The notes under the pieces: generated by a model
What the model saw: only the letters and a program-made list of their open reading frames with translations
What the model was told of the DNA's origin: nothing
The model's database searches: none
Made by a program: the position numbers and the translations under genes
Shown: positions 10,326 through 20,482 of the stretch, one piece after another
How positions within the stretch are numbered: position 1 is the first letter of the stretch
Layout: the number at the start of each line of letters is the position of its first letter
Origin: Pleurodeles waltl
Taxonomy: Eukaryota > Chordata > Amphibia > Caudata > Salamandridae
Assembly (NCBI RefSeq): GCF_031143425.1
Contig: NC_090448.1
Coordinates: 334,936,177-335,000,176 of the forward strand
Direction: 5' to 3'
DNA length: 64,000 bases

Positions 10326-11913
10326 CTAGCCATGACCTGATGAGTCTTCATTGTGTAAGTGGAAATATCTGGAGAGTCCATCTGCATTGGAGTGCGTACT
10401 CCCAGGTCTATGTTCCACTGTATAGTCCATTCCCTGTAGGGATATGGACCACCTCAACAATTTAGGGTTTTCACCTTTCATTTGTTTTAGCCAAAGTGGA
10501 GGTTTGTGGTCTGTCTGAACAATGAAGTGAGTGCCAAACAGGTATGGCCTCAACTTCTTCAGTGCCCAGACCACAGCAAAGGCCTCCCTCTCTATGGCAG
10601 ACCAACGCTATTCTCTAGGGGTCAACCTCCTGCTGATAAAAGCAACAGGTTGATCCTGGCCCTCAGAATTAAGTTGTGATAAGACTGCCCCTACCCCTAA
10701 TTCAGATGCATCAGTTTGGAAAATGAATTGTTTGAAGTAACAGGGGCTTTTCAGGACAGGTGCAGAGCACATGGCCTGCTTCAGCTCCTCAAAAGCTTTC
10801 TGACAGTTTGCTGTCCATAATACTTTTTTAGGCATTTTCTTAGATGTGAGGTCATTAAGAGGGGCTGCAATGGAGCCATAGTTCTTTATGAACCTCCTGT
10901 AGTACCCAGTGAGGCCTAAAAAGGCTCTCACCTGAGTCTGAGTTGTAGGGGGAACCCAATCTATAATAGTTTGGATTTTCCCCTGAAGTGGTGCAATCTG
11001 TTCTCCACCTACCAGGTGTCCCAGATAAACCACTTTCCCCTGCCCTATCTGGCACTTTGAAGCCTTGATAGTGAGGCCTGCCTTCTGCAGGGCCTCCAAA
11101 ACTTTCTATAGTGGACCAGGTGATCATCCCAGCTGGAGCTAAAGACAGCTATATCATCTAGATATGCTGCACTAAAAGCTTCCAGCCCTTGCAGGACTGT
11201 GTTCACCAACCTTTGAAAGTGGCAGGTGCATTTTTCAATCCAAAAGGCATTACTGGGAATTGGTAGTGCCCTCCAATGGTTGAAAATGCAGTTTTTGCTT
11301 TTGCATCCTCTGATAACTTGATCTGCCAATACCCTGCAGTCAAATCAAAGGTGCTTAGATACTTGGCAGATGCCAGTGTATCTATTAGCTCATCTGCCCT
11401 GGGTATAGGGTGAGCATCAGTTTTGGTTACCTGGTTGAGACCTCTGTAGGCAACACAAAATCTAATTTCCCTTTTACCATCTTTGGAATGAGGTTTTGGT
11501 ACAAGTACCACAGGAGAGGCCCATGAACTTTCAGAGTGCTCAACCACTCCTAGTTCAAGCATTTTCTGCACCTCTTGTTTTCTGCAGTCTCTGACATGGT
11601 CAGGCTGCCTATAGATCTTACTTTTGACAGGCAAGCTGTCTCCAGTATATATAGTGTGCTCACACCAAGAAGTGGTGCCTGGCACAGTAGAAAAGAGTTC
11701 AGAAAACTGACCCAGGAGATTTATGCAGTGGTCTTTCTGCTCAGCAGTAAGACAATCTGCCAAAACTACACCTTCCACTAGAGCATCTTGTTCTGTGGAA
11801 GAGAAGAGATCAGGGAGAGGGTCACTCTCTTCTTCCTGTCCCTCATCTGTTGCCATGAGCAGGGTGAGATTAGCCCTGTCATAGTAGGGTTTCAGGTGAT
11901 TGACATGAAGCAC
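10326..11913 (-). pseudogene. Gmr1-type reverse transcriptase-RNase H
   Basis: The N-terminal part (11913-11203) holds RT blocks SWASPVVLVPKPHSKDGKRE, FCVAYRGLNQVT, STFDLTAGYWQI and MPFGLKNAPATF. After a frame change near 11215 the active-site box AAYLDDIAVFS follows. Another change near 11110 leads to 11099-10608 with the thumb and connection (YLGHLVGG, RAFLGLTGYYRRFI) and the RNase H start FQTDASELGVGAVLSQ. A TAG at 10610-10608 interrupts RNase H, which resumes through VQTDHKPPLWL and HRPGSTHSNADGLSR to the end. Domain content is complete, with two frameshifts and one stop. It lies downstream of integrase and was presumably once part of the same polyprotein. Nothing suggests a second start site. 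Confidence 0.9.
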
Positions 11914-11937
11914 CCTAAGGGGACTCCTGGCAGTGCC

Positions 11938-12858
11938 TCAGTCAACTAAGTAGGTGACTTCACCCTTTTTCTCAACAACAATGTGGGGTCCACTCCATTT
12001 GTCTTGGAGTGCTCTTGGGGCCACAGGCTCCAAGACCCACACTTTCTGCCCTGGTTGGTACTGAACCAAAACAGCCTTCTGGTCATGCCATTGCTTTTGG
12101 AGCTCTTGGCTGGCCTGAAGGTTTTTACTGGCCTTTTTCATGTACTCAGCCATCCTAGATCTTAGGCCAAGTACATAGTCCACTATGTCTTGCTTAGGAG
12201 CTTTTAAAGGTTGTTCCCAACCCTCCTTTACAAGTGTTAGAGGACCTCTCACAGGGTGTCCAAATAGGAGTTCAAAGGGGCTGAAGCCCACTCCTTTTTG
12301 GGGTACCTCCCTGTAAGCAAAAAGGAGGCAAGGTAACAGGATATCCCATCTCCTGCGGAGTTTTTCAGGGAGTCCCATTATCATTCCTTTGAGAGTTTTA
12401 TTAAACCTCTCAACCAGTCCATTTGTTTGTGGATGATAGGGTGTGGTGAACTTGTATGTCACACCACATTCCTTCCACATGGCCTTTAAGTAAGCAGACA
12501 TGAAATTGCTTCCCCTGTCTGATACCACAACTTTTGGGAAGCCCACCCTTGAAAAGATTCCCAGGAGGGCTTTTGCCACTGCAGGAGCTGTAGTGGTCCT
12601 TAGAGGAATTGCTTCAGGATATCTGGTGGCATGGTCCACTACCACCAAGATAAACCTATTGCCTGAAGCAGTAGGAGGGTCAAGGGGGCCAACTATGTCA
12701 ACCCCTACCCTTTTCAAAGGGAACCCCAACCACAGGCAGTGGAATAAGGGGTGCCTTTGGAGTGCCATCTGTTTTGCCACTGGCTTGACAGGTTTCACAG
12801 GACTTACAAAATTCCTTTGTGTCCTCTGACATTCTAGGCCAATGAAACAAGGGGACAA
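11938..12858 (-). CDS. Gmr1-type integrase core and C-terminal domain
   Basis: Integrase joins element cDNA to the host chromosome. True homology starts near residue 46 (12720). The residues before it are an out-of-frame overlap with the Gag-protease frame. The DDE triad is D54 (VGVDIVGP), D114 (VVSDRGSNF) and E150 (NGLVERFNKTLKG), giving the DD35E spacing. The C-terminal GPY/F-type module includes KWSGPHIVVEKKGEVTYLVD. A TGA at 11940-11938 then interrupts a frame that continues in register through RVLHVNHLKPYYD into RT. Its zinc-binding H-H-C-C part sits at the end of the upstream frame, so a frameshift near 12716 splits the integrase. Confidence 0.92.
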   Translation of the reverse strand: MSPCFIGLECQRTQRNFVSPVKPVKPVAKQMALQRHPLFHCLWLGFPLKRVGVDIVGPLDPPTASGNRFILVVVDHATRYPEAIPLRTTTAPAVAKALLGIFSRVGFPKVVVSDRGSNFMSAYLKAMWKECGVTYKFTTPYHPQTNGLVERFNKTLKGMIMGLPEKLRRRWDILLPCLLFAYREVPQKGVGFSPFELLFGHPVRGPLTLVKEGWEQPLKAPKQDIVDYVLGLRSRMAEYMKKASKNLQASQELQKQWHDQKAVLVQYQPGQKVWVLEPVAPRALQDKWSGPHIVVEKKGEVTYLVD

Positions 12859-15286
12859 GCCTGTCCCAAGTTTTCATTTGCCCCAAATGTCCAGCTAAGG
12901 GAATGTCGTGGGCTAGAGTTAGGAGGAACCTTCTGTATTCCTGAGGAATCACCAATCTCTTGGCAGCTCCAGGTTTTGGATCCCTTGCTTCAGTATACAA
13001 AAGGTTGTCCTCCCAGTAAACTCTGTGAGAGTCACTGACATCCCCATTTGCTTGTTTGACAGCTTGCTGCCTTCGACCCTCTAGTGTGGGACAGGTATGC
13101 TGTGCCACACTCCGCTCCTCCCTGGCAGGCCCCCCTTCACCCAAAAGCTCAGCAGTGTCTGCTTCCAGCTCCTCTGGTGTAGGTTCTGCACAGGGTGGAA
13201 ATTCTTCTTCCTCAGAAGTTGAATCCACTGTAGAGGGAGGGATAGTAGGTAGTGTTTTACCTTTACTAACCCTAGCTTTAGGGAGCACTTGGTCCATTCT
13301 TCCAGGATCCAAGTCACCCTGTCCTTTTTGCTTTTTGGCCTGAGCCCTTGTCAAAGCAAAAATATGCCCTGGAATGCCCAGCATTGCTTCATGAGCCTCC
13401 AACTCCACGCTGATGTCTCTAAATCGTTCCCTAGTAGACAGTTCACAGGTAAATCTGAGGCAACCACAACTTTCTTTGGACCAGCAACCCCCCCCCCAGT
13501 TGAGATTCACAACAGCCATGGGGTGGCTAAGAGTGTTGTTATGAGCATCAGTCACTTGGTACTGGTGACCAAGTAGGTGTTGTTCAGGGTGGACCAGTTT
13601 CTCTATTACCATTGTAACACTGGCACCTGTGTCCCTGTAGGCCTGAACCTCAACACCATTTATTAGGGGAAGTTGCTTGTACTTATCCATGTTAAGGGGA
13701 CAAGCAACCAAGGTGGCTAAATCAATAGCCCCCTCAGAGACTAACAAAGCCTCTGTGGTCTCCCTAACAAGACCAACCCCAACTAAATGACCAAAAGTGA
13801 GTCCAGCTACTCCCTTGGATTGGCTATTAGTAGGTTTGCTCCCACCACCATTGCTATTACTAGGGGCACTAGGTGTAGCAGCAGGGGTTGTAGTGGTAGG
13901 AGGCTTGATGCTTTTCTTTGGGCAACTGGGATCAGTTGTCCAATGGCCTTTTATTTTACATAAATAGCACCATGGTTTCTTTTCCTTGTTTTGATTTGAA
14001 GAGGATTTGGGCCCACCACCCCCACCAGAGTGTTTTTGTGGGCCTGATGAAGACTCATTTTTAGATTTGTCCCCACCCTTGTCAGAAGACTTACCATCCT
14101 TCTTCTTGCCATCCTTGTCACCCCCTGTGTGAACTTTTCTGTTCACCCTTGTTCTGACCCATTTGTCTGCCTTCTTTCCCAATTCTTGGGGAGAGGTCAG
14201 ATCAGAGTCTACCAGGTACTGGTGTAACAAATCAGACACACAATTATTAAGAATATGCTCTCTCAGGATTAAGTTATACAGGCTTTCATAGTCAGAAACT
14301 TTACTGCCATGTAACCACCCCTCCAAGGCCTTCACTGAATGGTCAACAAAGTCTACCCAGTCTTGTGAAGACTCCTTTTTGGTTTCTCTGAACTTCATCC
14401 TGTACTGTTCAGTGGTTAAGCCATAACCATCAAGGAGTGCATTCTTAAGAACTGTAAAATTATTGGCATCACTTTCTTTAACAGTAAGGAGCCTATCCCT
14501 ACCCTTTCCACTGAACGATAGCCATAGGATAGCAGCCCACTGCCTTTGAGGGACCACCTGTACAACACAGGCCCTCTCAAGTGCAGCAAACCACTTGTTA
14601 ATGTCATCCCCCTCCTTGTAAGGGGGAACTATCTTGTGCAGATTCCTAGAATCATGCTCTTTTGCAGGATGACTATTTGGAATACTGCTGCTGCCACCAT
14701 GGGGTCCTAACCCCAACCTCTGCCTTTCTTTTTCTAAGTCAAATGCTTGTCTATCTAAATCCAGCTGTTGCTTCTTGAGCTTCAGCCTGAATTCTTCCAC
14801 TCTCAATTTATTGAGCTCCCTTTCTAACATTCTGTCTTCAGGGAGGGTGGGTTGGGCATGCCTTGACACAGAAGAATGGTGAGAATGAACAGAGGGAGAC
14901 CTGTCCCTAACAGATGGCACTCTAACATTCTGGCCTACAGAAGTAACACTCCTACTGTGATGAGAAGTAACACTCTTACTGTGATGTGAAGTCACATTAG
15001 TACCAGCCATGCTAGGTGGCTTGCTAGGGGGCAGGCTGGGAAGATTCCCTTCTAACGCTCTTACTAGGGGTGCCCCAGAATCAGAGTGGGAACCATCAGC
15101 TAATCTCTCAACAGAAGTGCCAACTAAGGTCTTATCTTGTTCAATGAGCATGTTAACTAACAGTTCTCTAGAGGGATTCTTCCCTACCCCTAAACTTCTT
15201 TCAATGCAGAGACTCCTTGCTCCTTTCCAGCTAAGGTGATCATAAGCAAGTTTGGTCAGATCAACAGTTTGACCTGTACCAGACAT
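12698..15286 (-). CDS. Gmr1-type Gag-protease polyprotein with integrase zinc domain
   Basis: An 862-codon open frame. Residues 150-195 form a charged coiled coil (RELNKLRVEEFRLKLKKQQL). Residues about 220-380 are the capsid, including WFAALERACVVQVVPQRQWA. The second half of the capsid (about 297-380: WVDFVDHSVKALEGWL, LYNLILREHILN) resembles a SCAN domain. A Lys/Ser/Gly-rich stretch follows, then a zinc knuckle C440-x2-C443-x4-H448-x6-C455. The retroviral-type aspartic protease has its active site D552-T-G-A-S. At the end lies the integrase zinc domain, H793-x6-H800 and C830-x2-C833. The frame breaks about 10 residues later, before the integrase core. The start at 15286 follows a leader of about 270 nt after the 5' LTR. 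Confidence 0.92.
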   Translation of the reverse strand: MSGTGQTVDLTKLAYDHLSWKGARSLCIERSLGVGKNPSRELLVNMLIEQDKTLVGTSVERLADGSHSDSGAPLVRALEGNLPSLPPSKPPSMAGTNVTSHHSKSVTSHHSRSVTSVGQNVRVPSVRDRSPSVHSHHSSVSRHAQPTLPEDRMLERELNKLRVEEFRLKLKKQQLDLDRQAFDLEKERQRLGLGPHGGSSSIPNSHPAKEHDSRNLHKIVPPYKEGDDINKWFAALERACVVQVVPQRQWAAILWLSFSGKGRDRLLTVKESDANNFTVLKNALLDGYGLTTEQYRMKFRETKKESSQDWVDFVDHSVKALEGWLHGSKVSDYESLYNLILREHILNNCVSDLLHQYLVDSDLTSPQELGKKADKWVRTRVNRKVHTGGDKDGKKKDGKSSDKGGDKSKNESSSGPQKHSGGGGGPKSSSNQNKEKKPWCYLCKIKGHWTTDPSCPKKSIKPPTTTTPAATPSAPSNSNGGGSKPTNSQSKGVAGLTFGHLVGVGLVRETTEALLVSEGAIDLATLVACPLNMDKYKQLPLINGVEVQAYRDTGASVTMVIEKLVHPEQHLLGHQYQVTDAHNNTLSHPMAVVNLNWGGGCWSKESCGCLRFTCELSTRERFRDISVELEAHEAMLGIPGHIFALTRAQAKKQKGQGDLDPGRMDQVLPKARVSKGKTLPTIPPSTVDSTSEEEEFPPCAEPTPEELEADTAELLGEGGPAREERSVAQHTCPTLEGRRQQAVKQANGDVSDSHRVYWEDNLLYTEARDPKPGAAKRLVIPQEYRRFLLTLAHDIPLAGHLGQMKTWDRLVPLFHWPRMSEDTKEFCKSCETCQASGKTDGTPKAPLIPLPVVGVPFEKGRG

Positions 15287-15537
15287 TATAGAAAAGGTTT
15301 AAGGGACAGAAAAAGAAAGAAAAAGTTTCAGTACTTTTTAAGGAACAGAAAAAACCTTTTTAAACTTTTTAATAACTTTTTGAAAGTTTTAGAGGTACTT
15401 TTCAGCACTTAGCAAAAGAGTAAGAGAAGAAAAGCAAAACTTTTTGGTTAGGTGTACATACACTGAACTTGTTTTGTATATTTTTCTCTTATGAAAAGTA
15501 CAATATGACAAAGTGGTAAGTAGTTGCAAGTACTTAT

Positions 15538-15555
15538 CCCACCGCTGCACAACCA
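15538..15555 (-). promoter_or_regulatory. Candidate primer-binding site
   Basis: On the minus strand TGGTTGTGCAGCGGTGGG begins two bases after the 5' LTR ends in ...TTACA. The TGG start fits pairing with the CCA end of a tRNA. I cannot name the tRNA. Confidence 0.5.
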
Positions 15556-15556
15556 A

Positions 15557-18502
15557 TGTAAGAGGCTGGACTGGCTTGTAGTGGGTACCAAGGTGTACTT
15601 ACACCTTGCACCAGGCCCAGGTATCCCTTTATTAGTGTAGAGGGGTGTCTAGCAGCTTAGGCTGATATAAAAGGTAGCTTAGCAGAGCAGCTTAGGCTGA
15701 ACTAGGAGACGAGTGAAGCTCCTACAGTACCACTAGTGTCACTTGCACAATATCATAAGAAAACACAAGACACAGATATACTAAAAATAAAGGTACTTTA
15801 TTTTTATGACAATATGCCAAAGTATCTCAGTGAGTACCCTCAGTATGAGGATAGCAAATATACACAAGATATATGTACACAATACCAAAATATGCAGTAA
15901 TAGCAATAGAAAACAGTGCAAACGATGTATAGTCACAATACAATGCAATGGGGGCACATAGGGAGAGGGGCAACACAAACCATATACTCTAGAAGTGGAA
16001 GGCGAACCACGAATGGACCCCAAACCTATGTGACCTTGTAGAGGGTCGCTGGGACTGTAAGGAAACAGTGAGGGTTAGAAAAATAGCCCACCCCAAGACC
16101 CTGAAAAGTGGGTGCAAAGTGCACCTAAGTTCCCCAAAGAGCACAGAAGTCGTGATAGGGGAATTCTGCAAGGAAGACCAACACCAGCAATGCAACAACG
16201 ATGGATTTCCTGGCGAGAGTACCTGTGGAACAAGGGGACCAAGTCCAAGAGTCACGATCAAGTCGGGAGTGGGCAGATGCCCAGGAAATGGCAGCTGTGG
16301 GTGCAAAGAAGCTGCCACCGGATGGTAGAAGCTGTGGATTCTGCAAGAACGACAAGGGCTAGAAACTTCCCCTTTGGAGGATGGAAATCCTACGTCGTGA
16401 AGAGTCGTGCAGAGGTGTTTCCGTGCAGAAAGACCGCAAACAAGCCTTGGTAGCTGCAAGGGTCGCGGTTAGGGTCTTTGGATGCTGCTGTGGCCCAGGA
16501 GGGACCAGGATGTCGCCAATTGCGTGAGGAGACAGAGGGGGCGTCCAGCAAGACAAAGAGCCCACTCAAAAGCAAGCAGCACTCGCCGAAGTGCCGGAAC
16601 AGGCACTACGAAGTGGAGTGAACCGGAGCTCACCCGAAGTCACGAAAGAGGGTCCCACCTTGCCAGAGGACAACTCAGGAGGTCGTGCACTGCAGGTTAG
16701 AGGGCCGGGGACCCAGGCTTGGCTGTGCACAAAGGAAATCCTGGAAGAGTGCACAGGAGCCGGAGTAGCTGCAAAACACGTGGTTCCCAGCAATGTAGTC
16801 TAGCGTGGGAGGCAAGGACTTACCTCCACCAAACTTGGACTGAAGAATCACTGGACTGTGGGAGTCAGTTGGACAGAGTTGCTGAGTTCAAGGGACCTCG
16901 CTCGTCGTGCTGAGAGGAGACCCAGATGACCGGTGATGCAGTTCTTTGGTGCCTGCGGTTGCAGGGGGAAGATTCCGTCGACCCACGGGAGATTTCTTCG
17001 GAGCTTCTAGTGCAGAGAGGAGGCAGACTACCCCCACAGCATGCACCACCAGGAAAACAGTCGAGAAGGCGGCAGGATCAGCGTTACAAGGTCGCAGTAG
17101 TCGTCTTTGCTACTTTGTTGCAGTTTTGCAGGCTTCCAGCGCGGTCAGCAGTCAATTCCTTGGCAGAAGGTGAAGAGAGAGATGCAGAGGAACTCTGATG
17201 AGCTCTTGCATTCGTTATCTAAGGAATTCCCCAAAGCAGAGATCCTAAATAGCCAGAAAAGGAGGTTTGGCTACTTAGGAGAGAGGATAGGCTAGCAACA
17301 CCTGAAGGAGCCTATCAGAAGGAGTCTCTGACGTCACCTGCTGGCACTGACCACTCAGAGCAGTACAGTGTGCTAGCAGCACCTCTGTTTCCAAGATGGC
17401 AGAGGTCTGGAGCACACTGGAGGAGCTCTGGGCACCTCCCAGGGGAGGGGCAGGTCAGGGGAGTGGTCACTCCCCTTTCCTTTGTCCAGTTTCGCGCCAG
17501 AGCAGGGCTGAGGGATCCCTGAACCGGTGTAGACTGGCTTATGCAGAGATGGGCACCATTTGTGCCCATCAAAGCATTTCCAGAGGCTGGGGGAGGCTAC
17601 TCCTCCCCAGCCCTGACACCTTTTTCCAAAGGGAGAGGGTGTAACACCCTCTCTCTGAGGAAGTCCTTTGTTCTGCCTTCCTGGCCAAGCCTGGCTGGAC
17701 CCCAGGAGGGCAGAAACCTGTCTGAGGGGCTGGCAGCAGCAGCAGCTGCAGTGAAACCCCGGGAAAGGTACTTTGGCAGTACCCGGGTCTGAGCTAGAGA
17801 CTTGGGGATCATGGAATTGTCTCCCCAATGCCAGAATGGCATTGGGGTGACAATTCCATGATCTTAGACATGTTACATGGCCATGTTCGGAGTTACCATT
17901 GTGACGCTATACATATGTCGTGACATATGTATAGTGCACGCGTGTAATGGTGTCCCCGCACTCACAAAGTCCAGAGAATTTGCCCTGAACAATGTGGGGG
18001 CACCTTGGCTAGTGCCAGGGTGCCCACACACTAAGTAACTTAGCACCCAACCTTTACCAGGTAAAGGTTAGACATATAGGTGACTTATAAGTTACTTAAG
18101 TGCAGTGGTAAATGGCTGTGAAATAATGTGGACGTTATTTCACTCAGGCTGCAATGGCAGACCTGTGTAAGAATTGTCAGAGCTCCCTATGGGTGGCAAA
18201 AGGAATGCTGCAGCCCATAGGGATCTCCTGGAACCCCATACCCTGGGTACCTCAGTACCATATACTAGGGAATTATAAGGGTGTTCCAGTATGCCAATGT
18301 AAATTGGTGAAATTGGTCACTAGCCTGTTAGTGACAATTTGGAAAGAAATGAGAGAGCATAACCACTGAGGTAACACATACAGGGCACACTTATGAGCAC
18401 TGGGGCCCTGGCTGGCAGGGTCCCAGTGACACATACACTAAAACAACATATATACAGTGAAATATGAGGGTAACATGCCAGGCAAGATGGTACTTTCCTA
18501 CA
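15557..18502 (-). repeat. 5' LTR of Gmr1-type element
   Basis: On the minus strand it starts TGTAGGAAAGTACC and ends CCAGCCTCTTACA. It is 2946 bp against 2945 bp for the 3' LTR. It contains about 40 bp near 17437-17478 (cacctcccaggggaggggc) that the other LTR lacks. It lacks about 45 bp near 18371. The equal lengths are therefore partly coincidental. It should contain the promoter, but I could not place a TATA box with confidence. Confidence 0.92.
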
Positions 18503-20101
18503 ATATGTAACCCACTTATAACAAGTATTGGCAATGTTGTTAAAAAATGACTCCAACTGCCATGATGCCCTGTTTTTGTCTCTGGAAAACAATAGTGCAT
18601 TGTGATATTGCACAACCTCCCTTTTCTTCCATACATGCACACATGCCAACGTTTTATGTATTTGTTGTTCACCATTTCATGGTATATATAAAAATTAATC
18701 TGCCGTGTTGATCCACTATGTTGTCACCTTCGTGTTACTCCATTGAATTCATCTACTTGCTTGCATAAATCATACTTTCTTGATACAAAAGCTTCCAATC
18801 ATGTCCTGTGGCATTCTGAGTATAAGTAGTATTAATACATAGTTTACTTTGTAGTGTTCATATAAGGACCAGTCCCATCAATACCAATATGTTGCATCAT
18901 AGTTTGTTTTTGAGACTGCTAGGCCATGAAATGGCTCAGGCCTCAACTCTCCTCTCAACTGTGTTGACTTGCATGTCTGGTACATGTAATGTACACTTTC
19001 TAAATAACATTTTACATATCACGACATCTCTCCATCATTGTTACTGACATTTGCATCTGTGCAAATTAACCTGCAGGTGTAAGCAAAATATATACACATA
19101 ACACAAAGTCAAAGACTGGTATGGTATTTATTGTGGTATTTCATATGTCTTCCTTACACCATCATTTATTAAACTTGTCAACCAATAGGATTTAAAAAAA
19201 ATAGGAGATAACAACTTGGTTATGTTTTTCCCATTAAACAAATTAGAAAATGAAACCATGAAATCTCAATGTATTGATGTCATACATTTGTAACTAACAA
19301 GTCTTTAAGAAAATCACAGATGATTTTCACAAAACATGCATAACCCAAATAGTTTGTGCCTTTTAGAAGTTGACACTCCACGACCTTGACACCATGGAAG
19401 AAAGTGAAAATTTCATAAAAACACATTAAATTGTCAGACTATTATTGATTCATGACCTTAGCTGGAGCCACACATCCTGTCCTCACAATAGGAATCCTAC
19501 ACCAATAACCCCATAGTTTACATTGTGACAGTTACTACATTTGAGGCCACATGACCATTTCATTATAGAGTGGCAGTATCTGGTGGAATGTCACAACAAC
19601 CTTTCAGTGGTGTGCTACAAAAAGGTATTTCAACTTTGAGGAGGCACATCAACAGCTTCATACACTAAACACACCATTTCCCCTTAGCACTTTCCAACAG
19701 CAGCATATTACTGCAAATGTCACAACTTTGAAATGTCCAAATGAAGATGACATGGTAAAGGATCCTAAAACAGAATAATTACAAGGGCAAATTATTCCAC
19801 ATAAGAAATTCGACTCAAATGATAAATTAGGAGGACAAATGTACTTAGCATAAGTAGGTCAATCTAGGTCAATAAACACAGTAGCCAATGTATGGAAACT
19901 TTGATCAACAAACATCTTTGCCTCAGACTTTCCTGAACTGAACACTCCTACTCAATTATCATCACAGAATGTCACAAGTTGTTCTGTTATAATATGTAAA
20001 GGTACACTTACAATAAGGTGAAGACGTGGTCAATAACATCTTGAAGTAGGTCAATTCCTTCCTCTTCACCACTGTCATCTTCATTAGGCATTTCTACATC
20101 C
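18503..20101. other. AT-rich remainder of Harbinger A, no gene recognised
   Basis: This 1.6-kb stretch is the continuation of Harbinger A between the Myb exon and the transposase exon. In B and C this interval holds Myb exon 2. I looked for its acidic PGPSGT and coiled-coil segments and found none, so exon 2 is deleted or decayed beyond recognition. Confidence 0.4.
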
Positions 20102-20380
20102 TCACCCGGTGTGCTCTTCACAGTCTTCATCCTCTACGATATTTGGGATGATCCACCGCAGAGCGATGTTGTGCAACATGCAGCAGGCAACCGTGATGTG
20201 GCATACCTTATCAGGTGAGTAGAGGAGAGCTCCACCAGTTTTGTTTAGACACCACAATCTGGCCATCAGGAACTCAAAAGCCCGCTCCACTGGCCTCCGT
20301 GTTTTTCCATGGGCCTCATTGAAGCAGACTTTCCCTGGCGTTGTTGGATTCCTCAGTGGTTCTGCAACAACCATGGTCTG
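20102..20380 (-). pseudogene. Harbinger A transposase, C-terminal exon
   Basis: The exon follows a plausible acceptor (cctaacag). It reads PLRNPTTPGK, then NEAHGKTRRPVERAFEFLMA, containing the third catalytic residue E (in VERAF, matching IERTF in other Harbingers). It continues GGALLYSPDKVCHITVACCM and LHNIALRW. Homologous exons are at 45219-44837 (C), 30781-31151 (B) and 57528-57943 (D). A TGA at 20102 is followed by an acidic tail in another frame. The upstream exon with the two catalytic D residues is missing. An LTR fragment begins about 100 bp upstream of this exon, at 20483. Confidence 0.8.
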
Positions 20381-20482
20381 TTAGGATGAGCTGAGCCTCC
20401 TACAAGGAAGCAATGAATAAATAGATTAAAATCATATCAAGCCATTCTAGAGACCTAAACTAGGATTAAAGCAAATGATCCT

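Larger units (their letters stand above)
7351..18502 (-). mobile_element. Gmr1-type Ty3/gypsy LTR retrotransposon
   Basis: Two direct repeats of about 2.95 kb (7351-10295 and 15557-18502) flank a 5.3-kb coding interior on the minus strand. The LTRs begin with TG and end with CA. A primer-binding-site candidate, a G-rich polypurine tract and a near-matching 5-bp duplication (gtatg 7346-7350, atatg 18503-18507) are present. Domain order is Gag, protease, integrase, reverse transcriptase, RNase H, so integrase lies before RT. Within Ty3/gypsy that order defines the Gmr1 clade first described from cod and found in other deuterostomes. Coding damage is light: two or three frameshifts and two in-frame stops. 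It is therefore the youngest large insertion in Harbinger A. Confidence 0.92.

Noticed and set aside
20102..20374. A domesticated transposase (HARBI1-like host gene)
   Set aside because: Only the last exon remains, with a stop. It lies among transposon debris with matching Myb and third-gene remnants of the same element.
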